Shown here: piece after piece, positions 1-7,386 of the stretch
Layout of the letters: each line of letters begins with the position of its first letter
How positions within the stretch are numbered: position 1 is the first letter of the stretch
NCBI GenBank assembly: GCA_023401495.1
Contig: JAEXDU010000248.1
Coordinates: forward strand, 1-10,838
DNA from: Bacillota bacterium
GTDB lineage: Bacteria > Bacillota > Clostridia > Oscillospirales > Acutalibacteraceae
DNA length: 10,838 nucleotides
Direction: 5' to 3'
The notes under the pieces: generated by a model
What the model was told of the DNA's origin: nothing
Seen by the model: only the letters and a program-made list of their open reading frames with translations
The model's database searches: none
Translations under genes and position numbers: made by a program

Positions 1-1
1 G

Positions 2-946
2 GTCGGCACGCGCGACGCGACCATCTCCGGTAAGAAAATCGCTTTTTCCCTTTCCTATCAGCTGGCCCGCGCGGGTGCGGTTGTCATCAGCGGCGGCGCG
101 CGCGGAATCGATACGGCGGCCCACAAGGGTGCGCTGCAGGCGCAGGGCAAAACGGTCTGCGTGCTGGGCTGCGGTCTGGATTACCCGTATCTGATGGAAA
201 ACGCCGGTCTGCGGGACTGGATTGCCGAAAGCGGCGCGGTGATTTCGGAGTACTCACCCGACACACCCGGCTCTAAAGCCGCGTTCCCGATCCGCAACCG
301 GATTATCTCCGGCCTTTCGTGCGGTGTTCTGGTGGTGGAGGCTGCCGCGAAAAGCGGCTCCCTGATCACGGCGGACTTAGCCCTGGAGCAAGGGCGCGAC
401 GTTTTCGCGGTTCCCTGCGGAATCGATAACCCCGTTTCGCGCGGGGTCAACACGCTGATCAAAAACGGTGCGGTGCCGGTCGGCAGCGCCGCAGAACTGT
501 TGGAGCAGTACCTTGACCGCTTTCCGGGGAAAATCCGGATGCCCGGCCGCGAAAATCCCGACGCGCCGTTTGCCGTGATTCCCGAGCGCCGTCCTGCACA
601 GGCGGTACAGACTGCCGCAGCGAAGCGGAAGACCCCGCAACAGCAGAAAGCGAACACTTTTTTCGAGCTGATTTCCGAGGATATCCCCGATTTACTTTCC
701 GATCTGCCGGACGGTTCTTTTGATCGTGAGTTACCCGAGCCTCAGCCGAAACTGCCGCTGACGGCGGCAGATGCGTCGGAAGACGCTGTTCTGCTCGATT
801 CCCTGCTGACGAAGGAAGCGGTTCATCTGGCTGTTCTGGGGCAGCAAAGCGGACTTGCCCCGCAGCGCGTACTGGCTGCCTTGACGGAGCTGGAGCTTCT
901 TGGCCGTGTGCGTCCTCTTGGCGGCGGAAGGTATTGCTGCTCGTGA
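2..946 (+). CDS. dprA: DNA processing protein DprA, 5'-truncated by window edge
   Basis: DprA (DNA processing protein A, also called Smf) binds incoming single-stranded DNA during natural transformation and loads RecA on it; many non-competent bacteria also keep it. The reading frame is open from base 2 to the TGA at 944-946 and gives 314 visible residues. Family members in this group are usually longer, so an N-terminal part is missing. The Rossmann-like domain starts at the edge with VGTRDATISG and continues with SGGARGIDTAAH, GCGLDYPY, FPIRNRIISGLS, VVEAAAKSGSLITA, LALEQGRDVFAVP and the IDNPVSRGVNTLI segment, all hallmarks of DprA. A polar, proline- and glutamine-rich linker follows, then a C-terminal winged-helix-like domain (LLTKEAVHLAVLGQQSGL to the end). 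The GTG at 161 is internal, because conserved residues lie upstream in the same frame. The next gene, topA, is the usual neighbour of dprA in Firmicutes. Identity is certain; the true start cannot be seen. Confidence 0.96.
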   Translation, partial: VGTRDATISGKKIAFSLSYQLARAGAVVISGGARGIDTAAHKGALQAQGKTVCVLGCGLDYPYLMENAGLRDWIAESGAVISEYSPDTPGSKAAFPIRNRIISGLSCGVLVVEAAAKSGSLITADLALEQGRDVFAVPCGIDNPVSRGVNTLIKNGAVPVGSAAELLEQYLDRFPGKIRMPGRENPDAPFAVIPERRPAQAVQTAAAKRKTPQQQKANTFFELISEDIPDLLSDLPDGSFDRELPEPQPKLPLTAADASEDAVLLDSLLTKEAVHLAVLGQQSGLAPQRVLAALTELELLGRVRPLGGGRYCCS

Positions 947-965
947 CAAATTAATTTATTTATGG

Positions 966-1013
966 TAAGCTTTGTGAAAACCGTCTGATTTCAGCCGGCT
1001 TTCACAGTGCTTA
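966..1013 (+). other. Long imperfect hairpin between dprA and topA
   Basis: An almost full-length inverted repeat. TAAGC (966-970) pairs with GCTTA (1009-1013), and GTGAAA (974-979) pairs with TTTCAC (1000-1005). CCG (981-983) pairs with CGG (996-998), and CTG (985-987) pairs with CAG (992-994) around an ATTT loop. Single mismatches lie at 971/1008, 980/999 and 984/995. It starts 20 nt after the dprA stop, which fits a role in ending or protecting the dprA transcript. It has no uridine tract directly downstream, so it is not a typical intrinsic terminator. A protein-binding palindrome or an RNA-stabilising 3' end is also possible. The pairing is seen directly; the role is inferred. Confidence 0.6.
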
Positions 1014-1059
1014 ATGGTCTGTAGGTGGCAGTTATTTCCATTTATTTTTGTCTGCCCCC

Positions 1060-1088
1060 TTGCGTTAATCCATTTGAGTGGATACAAT
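1060..1088 (+). promoter_or_regulatory. Candidate sigma-A promoter for topA operon
   Basis: A TTGCGT box (1060-1065) and a TACAAT box (1083-1088) are separated by exactly 17 bp. The -10 box matches the consensus at 5 of 6 bases; the -35 box keeps only the TTG. Transcription would begin near 1095, giving a very short leader that starts almost at the ribosome binding site. It is the best promoter-like match in the dprA-topA spacer and would drive topA and the tightly packed genes after it. It is a prediction from sequence alone. Confidence 0.5.
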
Positions 1089-1113
1089 TTGAAAAGAAAG
1101 AGGTGGTTTCTAT

Positions 1114-3192
1114 ATGTCAAAACTGGTGATTGTTGAGTCACCTGCCAAGGCAAAAACAATCAAAAAGTATTTAGGCTCCGGTTACGAAGTCGTCGCATCG
1201 ATGGGACATGTTCGCGACCTGCAGGAGAACCGTTTGAGCGTGGATATAAAGAACGACTTTAAACCCAAGTATGAGATTATCAAAGGAAAGGAAAAGCTGG
1301 TTCAGGAGCTGAAGAGCGCGGCGGAAAAAAGTGAATCCGTATTGCTCGCAACCGACCCTGATCGTGAGGGAGAGGCAATCTCCTGGCACCTTGCCTATAT
1401 TCTGGATCTCGATACCACTCTGCAAAACCGCATTACCTTTAATGAAATCACAAAGACCGGCATCACAAACGGAATGGAGCATCCCCGCTCCATCGATCTG
1501 GATTTGGTCAACGCCCAGCAGGCCCGCAGAATTCTGGATCGCCTGGTGGGCTATAAGCTCAGCCCGTTTTTGTCCCAGAAAATCCGCCGCGGGCTTTCCG
1601 CGGGCCGCGTGCAGTCCGTCGCCGTCCGCCTTGTCGTTGACAGGGAAGAGGAAATCCGCGCCTTTGTGCCGGAGGAATACTGGAGCATCGACGCAAAGCT
1701 GATCCCGAAGGGAGAGCGAAAAGCGTTTGCTGCGGCCTTCTATGGGGACGTCAACGGAAAAATCAAGATCACCAACCAGCAGCAGGCGGATGAAATCCTG
1801 AAAAGCCTTGAAAACGCGGAGTTCTTCGTCTCCAAGGTGAAAAAGGGTTCGCGCAAAAAGTCCCCCGCGCCGCCGTTTATTACCTCCACCCTGCAGCAGG
1901 AGGCCTCGCGCAAGCTGGGCTTTCAGGCCCGCCGCACGATGAAGGCGGCCCAGGAGCTGTACGAAGGCGTTGAGATCGAGGGCATGGGCGCCATCGGTCT
2001 GATCACCTATATGAGAACGGACTCGCTGCGTATTTCGGAGGATGCGATCCACGATGCCACGGCCTATATTGAAGAGCGCTGGGGCAAAAAGTATCTGCCG
2101 GATGCTCCCCGTCATTTTAAAACAAAGGCGAATGCACAGGACGGTCATGAGGCGATTCGCCCCTCCACCCCCAGCATTACGCCCGAACAGGTCAAAAACA
2201 GCCTGACCAATGATCAGTATAGATTGTATAAGCTGATCTGGGAGCGCTTCATTGCCTGCCAGATGGCCAACTGCCTGCAAAGCACAACGCAGGCCGATAT
2301 TACCGCCGGGGAGTACCTCTTTAAGGCCTCCGGCTATACCGTCACGTTCGACGGCTTTACCGTGCTGTACGAAGAGGGCAAGGATGAAGAAACCGAGCAG
2401 GGCGGCGCGCTGCCCGTGCTGACGCAGGATATGCCGCTCAAAAAGAAAGAGCTTGCGGGCAACCAGCACTTTACCCAGCCGCCGCCGCGCTATACGGAAG
2501 CGTCGCTGATCAAGGCGCTCGAAGAAAACGGAATCGGTCGCCCGTCTACCTATGCCGCGACCATTTCTACCATCACGAGCCGTGAATACGTTGTGCGTGA
2601 CGGAAAGGCTCTGCATCCCACCGAGCTGGGGGAGGTTACCACGCAGCTGATGCGCGAGCGCTTCCCGAAGATCGTCAACGTCAAATTCACCGCGCAGGTG
2701 GAAAAAGATCTGGACACCGTTCAGAGCGGAGAAACTGACTGGGTGCAGACTCTGCACAATTTCTACGGCGATTTTGAAAAGACCCTGAAAAAGGCCAAAG
2801 AGGATATGGAAGGCGTCAAGATTCAGCTCAAAGAGGACGAAACCGACGTCATCTGTGAAAAATGCGGCCGGAATATGGTGGTCAAGGTGGGGCGCTACGG
2901 CAAGTTCCTGGCCTGCCCCGGGTATCCCGAATGTAAAAATGTAAAGAAGCTTGTCGTGGAAAACGGCGCGGAATGCCCCAAGTGCGGCGGTAAGGTCGTT
3001 GTGAAAAAGACCAAAAAGGGCCGTGTATTCTATGGCTGCAACGAATACCCCAAGTGCGACTTTGTTTCGTGGGATGAGCCTACGATGGAGAAGTGCCCCC
3101 GGTGCGGCAAAACGCTGCTGCGTAAAAAGGGAAAAACACCGAAGCTGTATTGTGTAACGCCCGACTGCGGCTATGAGAAAGTGGAGGAGTAA
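1114..3192 (+). CDS. topA: DNA topoisomerase I (type IA)
   Basis: TopA relaxes negatively supercoiled DNA by cutting and passing single strands, and so balances gyrase. The protein has 692 residues, a normal length for Firmicutes. The TOPRIM domain opens with LVIVESPAKAKTIKKYLG (residues 3-20) and carries the acidic metal-binding motif TDPDREGEA at 80-88. The catalytic tyrosine is Tyr299 in GLITYMRTDS. Three C4 zinc-ribbon modules close the protein: Cys581/584/601/607, Cys621/624/642/648 and Cys661/664/680/685, all with intact cysteines. The ATG at 1114 is supported by AAAGAGGTGG at 1097-1106, seven bases upstream, and by the conserved N-terminus. The stop codon overlaps the trmFO start by one base (TAATG), which suggests coupled translation. 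Nothing in the protein looks damaged. topA genes are often supercoiling-responsive, but the sequence does not show this here. Confidence 0.98.
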   Translation: MSKLVIVESPAKAKTIKKYLGSGYEVVASMGHVRDLQENRLSVDIKNDFKPKYEIIKGKEKLVQELKSAAEKSESVLLATDPDREGEAISWHLAYILDLDTTLQNRITFNEITKTGITNGMEHPRSIDLDLVNAQQARRILDRLVGYKLSPFLSQKIRRGLSAGRVQSVAVRLVVDREEEIRAFVPEEYWSIDAKLIPKGERKAFAAAFYGDVNGKIKITNQQQADEILKSLENAEFFVSKVKKGSRKKSPAPPFITSTLQQEASRKLGFQARRTMKAAQELYEGVEIEGMGAIGLITYMRTDSLRISEDAIHDATAYIEERWGKKYLPDAPRHFKTKANAQDGHEAIRPSTPSITPEQVKNSLTNDQYRLYKLIWERFIACQMANCLQSTTQADITAGEYLFKASGYTVTFDGFTVLYEEGKDEETEQGGALPVLTQDMPLKKKELAGNQHFTQPPPRYTEASLIKALEENGIGRPSTYAATISTITSREYVVRDGKALHPTELGEVTTQLMRERFPKIVNVKFTAQVEKDLDTVQSGETDWVQTLHNFYGDFEKTLKKAKEDMEGVKIQLKEDETDVICEKCGRNMVVKVGRYGKFLACPGYPECKNVKKLVVENGAECPKCGGKVVVKKTKKGRVFYGCNEYPKCDFVSWDEPTMEKCPRCGKTLLRKKGKTPKLYCVTPDCGYEKVEE

Positions 3193-4538
3193 TGAAAATA
3201 TCTGTCATAGGGGCCGGTCTGGCCGGTTGTGAGGCGGCTTGGCAGATTGCGTCCAGGGGAATCAAGGTGGATTTGTACGAAATGAAGCCGGTTCACTATA
3301 CTCCCGCCCACAAAAATCCCGGCTTTGCAGAGCTGATTTGTTCCAACTCGCTCAAAGCCGAGCGGGTTTCCAGTGCCGCCGGTCTGCTGAAAGAAGAAAT
3401 GCGCCGGCTGGGCTCTTTGCTGATGCAGTGTGCGGACAAGGCCCGCGTGCCGGCCGGCGGAGCGCTGGCGGTAGACCGCGACATCTTTTCCGCGCTCGTT
3501 ACCGAGCAAATCCGCAGCCACCCTTTGATCCGCGTTCACACGGAAGAGGTGCAGAGTATCCCGGACGGCGGCATCCGTGTGGTTGCTACCGGGCCGCTCA
3601 CGGCGCAGGCCCTTGCGGATGACATTGCGATCTTCTGTGCCGGCAGCCTCAGCTTTTACGATGCGGCCGCGCCCATCGTCACGGCAGAAAGCCTTGATAT
3701 GGACGCGTGCTTTTCCGCCTCGCGGTATGACAAGGGCGGTGACGACGCGTATCTGAACTGCCCGATGAACAAAGAGGAATATGAACAGTTCCATGACGCA
3801 CTGGTATCCGCCGAGCGCGCGCCGGTGCACGGCTTTGATGTGGCCGACCCCAAGGTGTACGAGGGCTGCATGCCGGTAGAGGTGATGGCCGGGCGCGGGC
3901 GCGATACGCTGCGCTTCGGGCCGCTCAAGCCGGTTGGTCTGCGCGACCCCAAAACGGGGCACCGCCCCTGGGCGGTGGTTCAGCTTCGCCGCGAGAACGC
4001 CGCCGCAACACTGTATAATCTGGTCGGCTTTCAGACCAATCTGAAATTCCCGGAGCAAAAACGGGTGTTCGGGCTGATCCCCGCGCTGAAAAATGCTGAT
4101 TTTGTCCGCTATGGCGTGATGCACCGCAACACGTTTGTCAATTCGCCGAAGATTTTGTACTCCGATTTCAGCCTGAAGGCGGACCCAAATCTGTTTTTCG
4201 CGGGCCAGCTCACCGGAGTGGAGGGCTACATGGAATCCGCGGCCTCCGGGCTGATGGCCGGGTGGAACGCCGTACAGCGTCTGCTGGGGCAGGATACCGT
4301 GATTCTGCCGCGCGAAACGATGATCGGTGCGCTGAGCCGGTACCTGGTGGAATGCGATCCGGCGCATTTTCAGCCCATGGGGGCGAATTTTGGGATTCTT
4401 CCGCCTTTTGAAAAACAAATTCGTGATAAAAGAGAACGGTACGAGGCATTGGCACAGCGATCTTTGGACATGCTTCTACCATATACCAAGAAAGACGTTG
4501 CTGTGATGGGAGGTTTTTCCGATGAAAATCATTGTTGA
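3192..4538 (+). CDS. trmFO: Methylenetetrahydrofolate-tRNA-(uracil-5-)-methyltransferase TrmFO
   Basis: TrmFO (formerly Gid) forms 5-methyluridine at position 54 of the tRNA T-loop, using methylenetetrahydrofolate as carbon donor and reduced FAD. This is the Gram-positive alternative to the S-adenosylmethionine-dependent TrmA. The 448-residue protein begins with an FAD-binding dinucleotide fold (VIGAGLAGCEAAW, residues 5-17, ending with E30 in DLYEMKP). The family motif FAELICSNSLKAE contains Cys50, and YEGCMPVEVMAGRG contains Cys226. These match the two functionally important cysteines described in the Bacillus enzyme. FAGQLTGVEGYMESAASG (336-353) is the C-terminal FAD-contacting segment. 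The ATG shares one base with the topA stop, with GGAGG inside the topA end as ribosome binding site. The last 17 bases overlap plsX in another frame. The topA-trmFO order is common in Firmicutes. Confidence 0.97.
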   Translation: MKISVIGAGLAGCEAAWQIASRGIKVDLYEMKPVHYTPAHKNPGFAELICSNSLKAERVSSAAGLLKEEMRRLGSLLMQCADKARVPAGGALAVDRDIFSALVTEQIRSHPLIRVHTEEVQSIPDGGIRVVATGPLTAQALADDIAIFCAGSLSFYDAAAPIVTAESLDMDACFSASRYDKGGDDAYLNCPMNKEEYEQFHDALVSAERAPVHGFDVADPKVYEGCMPVEVMAGRGRDTLRFGPLKPVGLRDPKTGHRPWAVVQLRRENAAATLYNLVGFQTNLKFPEQKRVFGLIPALKNADFVRYGVMHRNTFVNSPKILYSDFSLKADPNLFFAGQLTGVEGYMESAASGLMAGWNAVQRLLGQDTVILPRETMIGALSRYLVECDPAHFQPMGANFGILPPFEKQIRDKRERYEALAQRSLDMLLPYTKKDVAVMGGFSDENHC

Positions 4539-5514
4539 TGCGTTCGGAGGCGACAATGCGCCGCTTGAAATCCTGAAGGGCTGTGAGGCCGCTGTCAAAA
4601 GTCTGGACATCGATATCATTCTCACAGGCCGGGAAGACGAAATCCGACAGGTTGCCGAAGAAAACCAGATTTCTCTGGAGCGCATGGAAATTGTCGACGC
4701 TTCTCAGGCGCTTACGATGGAGGACCATGCGGGCGCGATCATGAAGGAAAAGAAAGATTCCTCCATGGCGGAGGGCCTGCGCATGGTTGCCGCGGGCAAG
4801 GGCGACGCCTTTGTGTCTGCGGGCAACAGCGGTGCGCTGGTGGTTGGCGCCACCATGATTGTCAAACGCATCAAGGGGATCAAACGCGTTGCATTTGCCC
4901 CCATGGTACCCGGCAGCAAGGGCTTCTTTATGCTCATCGACAGCGGCGCCAATGTGGACTGCCGCCCCGAAATGCTTTTGCAGTTCGGCATTATGGGCTC
5001 CATTTACCTCGATAAGGTGATCGGCGTGAAAGATCCCCGCGTCGCGCTTGCGAATGTCGGCACGGAGGATCATAAGGGCGGCGAGCTGCAGCATCAGGCG
5101 TTTGCCATGCTCAAGGAGTCCAAGCTGAACTTTATCGGCAACATCGAGGCGCGCGACATTTCGAACGACGGCGCGGACGTTGTGGTGGCGGACGGCTTTA
5201 CCGGCAACATCATTCTGAAAATGTTTGAGGGCGTTGTCTCGATGGTCATGGGCAAGTTTAAAGAAGTGTTCACCAAGAACCCCAAAAACAAAATGGCAAC
5301 GGCGTTGCTGCTCAAGGACATGACCGCGCTGAAAAAATCCATGGATTACAATGAATACGGCGGCGCGCCGGTGATCGGTGCATCGAAGCCGGTGTTCAAG
5401 GTGCACGGCAGTGCCAAGGCGCGCACGGTGGAAAGCGCCCTGCGTCTGACCAAGGCCTATGTGGAAAAGAATGTAACAGAGGAAATCAAGCGTGCCATCT
5501 CCGATCAGGAGTAG
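4522..5514 (+). CDS. plsX: Phosphate acyltransferase PlsX
   Basis: PlsX converts acyl-ACP and phosphate to acyl-phosphate, the donor used by PlsY for the first acylation of glycerol-3-phosphate. It is a soluble enzyme that associates with the membrane. The 330-residue length is typical. Diagnostic segments are the N-terminal MKIIVDAFGGDNAP, SAGNSGALVVGATM, LIDSGANVDCRPEML, ALANVGTEDHKG, NFIGNIEARDI and VVADGFTGNIILKMFEG, all in the expected order. The ATG at 4522 has GGGAGG at 4508-4513, eight bases upstream and inside trmFO. This supports the 17-nt overlap with trmFO as real and not a start-site error. In many Firmicutes plsX is followed by fabD/fabG/acpP or by acpP alone before rnc; here rnc follows after 39 bases with no acpP. 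Confidence 0.97.
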   Translation: MKIIVDAFGGDNAPLEILKGCEAAVKSLDIDIILTGREDEIRQVAEENQISLERMEIVDASQALTMEDHAGAIMKEKKDSSMAEGLRMVAAGKGDAFVSAGNSGALVVGATMIVKRIKGIKRVAFAPMVPGSKGFFMLIDSGANVDCRPEMLLQFGIMGSIYLDKVIGVKDPRVALANVGTEDHKGGELQHQAFAMLKESKLNFIGNIEARDISNDGADVVVADGFTGNIILKMFEGVVSMVMGKFKEVFTKNPKNKMATALLLKDMTALKKSMDYNEYGGAPVIGASKPVFKVHGSAKARTVESALRLTKAYVEKNVTEEIKRAISDQE

Positions 5515-5539
5515 TACGATATCTCAAAGTAGGATGAGG

Positions 5540-5546
5540 GAAGGAG
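5540..5546 (+). promoter_or_regulatory. Ribosome binding site that sets the rnc start
   Basis: The sequence GAAGGAG lies in the 39-nt plsX-rnc gap. It ends seven bases before the ATG at 5554 but only one base before the in-frame GTG at 5548. The spacing therefore favours the ATG, which gives the N-terminus MQRPSFKDL. Confidence 0.75.
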
Positions 5547-5553
5547 TGTGCGT

Positions 5554-6243
5554 ATGCAAAGACCGAGCTTCAAAGATTTAGAAGAAAAACTGCAATATCA
5601 TTTTCAAAACCCGAAATATCTGATTACCGCCATGACCCATTCCTCTTATGCAAATGAGGTGAAATCGGGCGGACACAGCAATGAGCGTTTGGAGTTTTTG
5701 GGCGATTCCGTGCTGAGTATCGTGGTGGCGGATTACCTGTTCAAGCACTGCCCGAATCTGCCGGAGGGGGACCTGACGAAGAACCGTGCGGCGCTGGTAT
5801 GCGAAAAGGCGCTGTGTGGATTTTCCCGCCAGCTGGGGCTGGGGGAGTATCTCCTGCTCAGCCGCGGCGAGCAGAATTCCGGCGGGCGCCAGCGGCCGTC
5901 GATTCTCGCGGATGCGTTTGAGGCTTTGATCGCCGCGATCTATCTGGATGCCGGACTGGAAAAAGCGAGGGAATTCATTTTGCGCTTTGTTCTGCCGGTT
6001 CTGCAAACCTCCCGGCCAAAAGCGTTTAAGGATTATAAAACCTCTTTGCAGGAGATCATCCAGCAGAATCCCGAAGAGCAGCTCGAGTATGTGCTGACCG
6101 GCGAAAGCGGCCCCGACCATGACAAGCACTTTACCGTTGAGGTATGTCTCAACAGTAACGTGATCGGCAAGGGCGGCGGGCGCAGCAAGAAAGAGGCGGA
6201 GCAGCAGGCTGCCCGCGAAGCGCTGGAGCTGATGGGCTATTGA
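5554..6243 (+). CDS. rnc: Ribonuclease III
   Basis: RNase III cleaves double-stranded RNA, including rRNA precursors and structured mRNAs or sense-antisense duplexes. The protein has 229 residues from the ATG at 5554, the normal size. The catalytic domain has the family signature NERLEFLGDSVLS with Glu44, Glu47 and Asp51, and a second acidic pair Asp120 and Glu123 in ILADAFEALIAAIYLD. These correspond to the Mg2+-binding residues of the E. coli enzyme. A double-stranded RNA-binding domain follows from about DYKTSLQEIIQ, ending with KGGGRSKKEAEQQAAREALELM. An in-frame GTG two codons upstream (5548) is an unlikely start because it sits on the ribosome binding site. The TGA stop overlaps the TTG start of the next gene by four bases. 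The order rnc - radical SAM - smc recurs in Clostridia. Confidence 0.97.
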   Translation: MQRPSFKDLEEKLQYHFQNPKYLITAMTHSSYANEVKSGGHSNERLEFLGDSVLSIVVADYLFKHCPNLPEGDLTKNRAALVCEKALCGFSRQLGLGEYLLLSRGEQNSGGRQRPSILADAFEALIAAIYLDAGLEKAREFILRFVLPVLQTSRPKAFKDYKTSLQEIIQQNPEEQLEYVLTGESGPDHDKHFTVEVCLNSNVIGKGGGRSKKEAEQQAAREALELMGY

Positions 6244-7262
6244 AGCATGCAAATGTAGCGATCTTTGTTCCCCATGCGGGCTGTCCGCAGCGCTGCTCCT
6301 TCTGCAGCCAGAACAGCATCACGGGCCAGGAACGGCTTCCCACGCCGGATGAGGTTCTTAGAACCCTGAAAACAGCCGAAGAAAATCTGAAAGAAAAAAG
6401 CCGTTTCGCAGAAATCGCTTTTTTCGGCGGCAGCTTTACAGCAATTGACCGAGGCGATATGCTCGCTCTGCTGGAAGCCGCCGCTCCTTCTGTCAGGGAT
6501 GGGGTTTTCTCGGGAATCCGCATTTCCACCCGGCCCGATGCGATTGACGAAGAGGTGCTGGAGCTGCTTTCCCGGTACGGAGTCACGACGATCGAGCTCG
6601 GCGCGCAGAGCATGGATGACAGCGTGCTGCAGCGAAACCGGCGCGGCCATACGGCGCAGCAGGTACGCCAGGCATCCAGGCTGATTCAAAGCGCGGGCTT
6701 TTCCCTTGGCCTTCAGATGATGACGGGCCTTTGGGGCGACACCGCCGCGGGCGCGATGCAGACGGCGCGGGACTTTGCCGGGCTCAAACCCGACTGTGTG
6801 CGGATTTATCCCACCGTTGTGATGAAGGGAACGGAGCTGGCCCTAAGGTACCAGTCGGGCGAATATGTTCCGATGGGTCTGGAAGAAACCGTGGAGCTGT
6901 GCTGTGATCTGCTCGAGTTTTTTGGGGAACGCCTTATCCCCGTGATCCGCCTGGGGCTTCACAGCTCGCCCGAAATGCAGCGCGACCGCGTTGCGGGGCC
7001 TTGGCACCCGGCGTTCCGCGAGCTTTGCGAAAGCAGGCTCTTTCTGCGCCGGCTCCTTGCTTTTCTGGAACAGGAGCGAATTTTGCCGGGGCGTGTCGAA
7101 ATCCACGTTTCACCGCAGTGGATTTCCAAAGCGGTGGGGCAGAGCAAATGCAATCTGCTGGAACTCTCCCGGCGGGGTTATCAGGCGCATGTGGTGCCTG
7201 ATCCGTCGATAAAACCATCTGAATTTCTGGCCTTTTCTCCGGATAACCGGTTCCCAGTGTAA
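6240..7262 (+). CDS. Elp3-like radical SAM protein
   Basis: A 340-residue radical SAM enzyme. The N-terminal [4Fe-4S] motif is CxxxCxxC: Cys15, Cys19 and Cys22 in GCPQRCSFCSQN. It is followed by the glycine-rich FFGGSFTAID, by ISTRPDAIDEEVLELL, by GVTTIELGAQSMDD, and by the segment with VRIYPTVVMKGTEL. The later part has IRLGLHSS and VAGPWHPAFREL, typical of the Elp3/YhcC-like C-terminal region (COG1243-type proteins). No GNAT acetyltransferase domain is present, unlike in true Elp3, which modifies wobble uridine of tRNA. The start must be the TTG at 6240: the cysteine cluster begins 14 codons later and no ATG in this frame precedes it. A weak GGAG lies at 6225-6228. The four-base overlap with rnc suggests translational coupling. 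An RNA substrate is plausible from the company of rnc and trmFO, but the reaction is not known to me. Confidence 0.88.
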   Translation: MKHANVAIFVPHAGCPQRCSFCSQNSITGQERLPTPDEVLRTLKTAEENLKEKSRFAEIAFFGGSFTAIDRGDMLALLEAAAPSVRDGVFSGIRISTRPDAIDEEVLELLSRYGVTTIELGAQSMDDSVLQRNRRGHTAQQVRQASRLIQSAGFSLGLQMMTGLWGDTAAGAMQTARDFAGLKPDCVRIYPTVVMKGTELALRYQSGEYVPMGLEETVELCCDLLEFFGERLIPVIRLGLHSSPEMQRDRVAGPWHPAFRELCESRLFLRRLLAFLEQERILPGRVEIHVSPQWISKAVGQSKCNLLELSRRGYQAHVVPDPSIKPSEFLAFSPDNRFPV

Positions 7263-7303
7263 GAGTGAAACATAGAGTTTGGAACCGCTTTGGAAAAGCA
7301 GCC

Positions 7304-7337
7304 GATTTCTTCCCCCGCCGCAGGCGAGGAAGAAATC
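7304..7337 (+). repeat. GC-rich hairpin 1 upstream of smc
   Basis: GATTTCTTCC (7304-7313) and GGAAGAAATC (7328-7337) are perfect inverted arms of 10 bp. Inside them CGCC (7316-7319) pairs with GGCG (7323-7326) around a GCA loop, with a small CC/A internal loop between the stems. It starts 42 nt after the radical SAM stop. No T-tract follows on either strand, so it is not a canonical intrinsic terminator. It may stabilise or end the operon transcript, or be a dispersed intergenic palindrome. Confidence 0.65.
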
Positions 7338-7343
7338 GCCGTA

Positions 7344-7353
7344 CTGATATCAG
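7344..7353. promoter_or_regulatory. Perfect 10-bp palindrome CTGATATCAG
   Basis: CTGATATCAG is self-complementary with no loop. It could therefore be a small dimeric protein-binding site, but not a stable RNA hairpin. It sits between the two GC-rich hairpins. A 10-bp palindrome can occur by chance, so the regulatory reading is weak. Confidence 0.2.
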
Positions 7354-7386
7354 GCCATTTGAAATGAATTGACCACAGGTTCCTTT

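Noticed and set aside
161..946. dprA starting at the GTG at 161
   Set aside because: Conserved DprA residues, including SGGARGIDTAAH, lie upstream in the same frame back to base 2, so this codon is internal and the gene is cut by the window edge.
1024..1060. Possible terminator with the T-rich stretch near 1041-1049
   Set aside because: The only inverted arms (GGCAG at 1027-1031 and CTGCC at 1052-1056) enclose the T-rich stretch in a 20-base loop instead of preceding it, so it does not form a terminator.
1171..2757. Long open frame of 528 codons on the - strand, antisense to topA
   Set aside because: It is fully inside topA and has no recognisable family motif. Codon bias in GC-rich genes commonly leaves such antisense frames open. 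The same applies to - strand frames over trmFO (3171-4418), plsX (4210-5406) and smc (7531-8643, 9493-10281).
5548..5550. GTG start for rnc
   Set aside because: It is one base from the ribosome binding site. The ATG at 5554 has proper spacing.
7287..7299. Short hairpin GCTTT-GGA-AAAGC after the radical SAM gene
   Set aside because: Only five base pairs, mostly A-T, with no T-tract; expected by chance.
7369..7374. TTGACC as a -35 box for smc
   Set aside because: No -10-like box lies 16-18 bp downstream; that place is taken by the second GC-rich hairpin.
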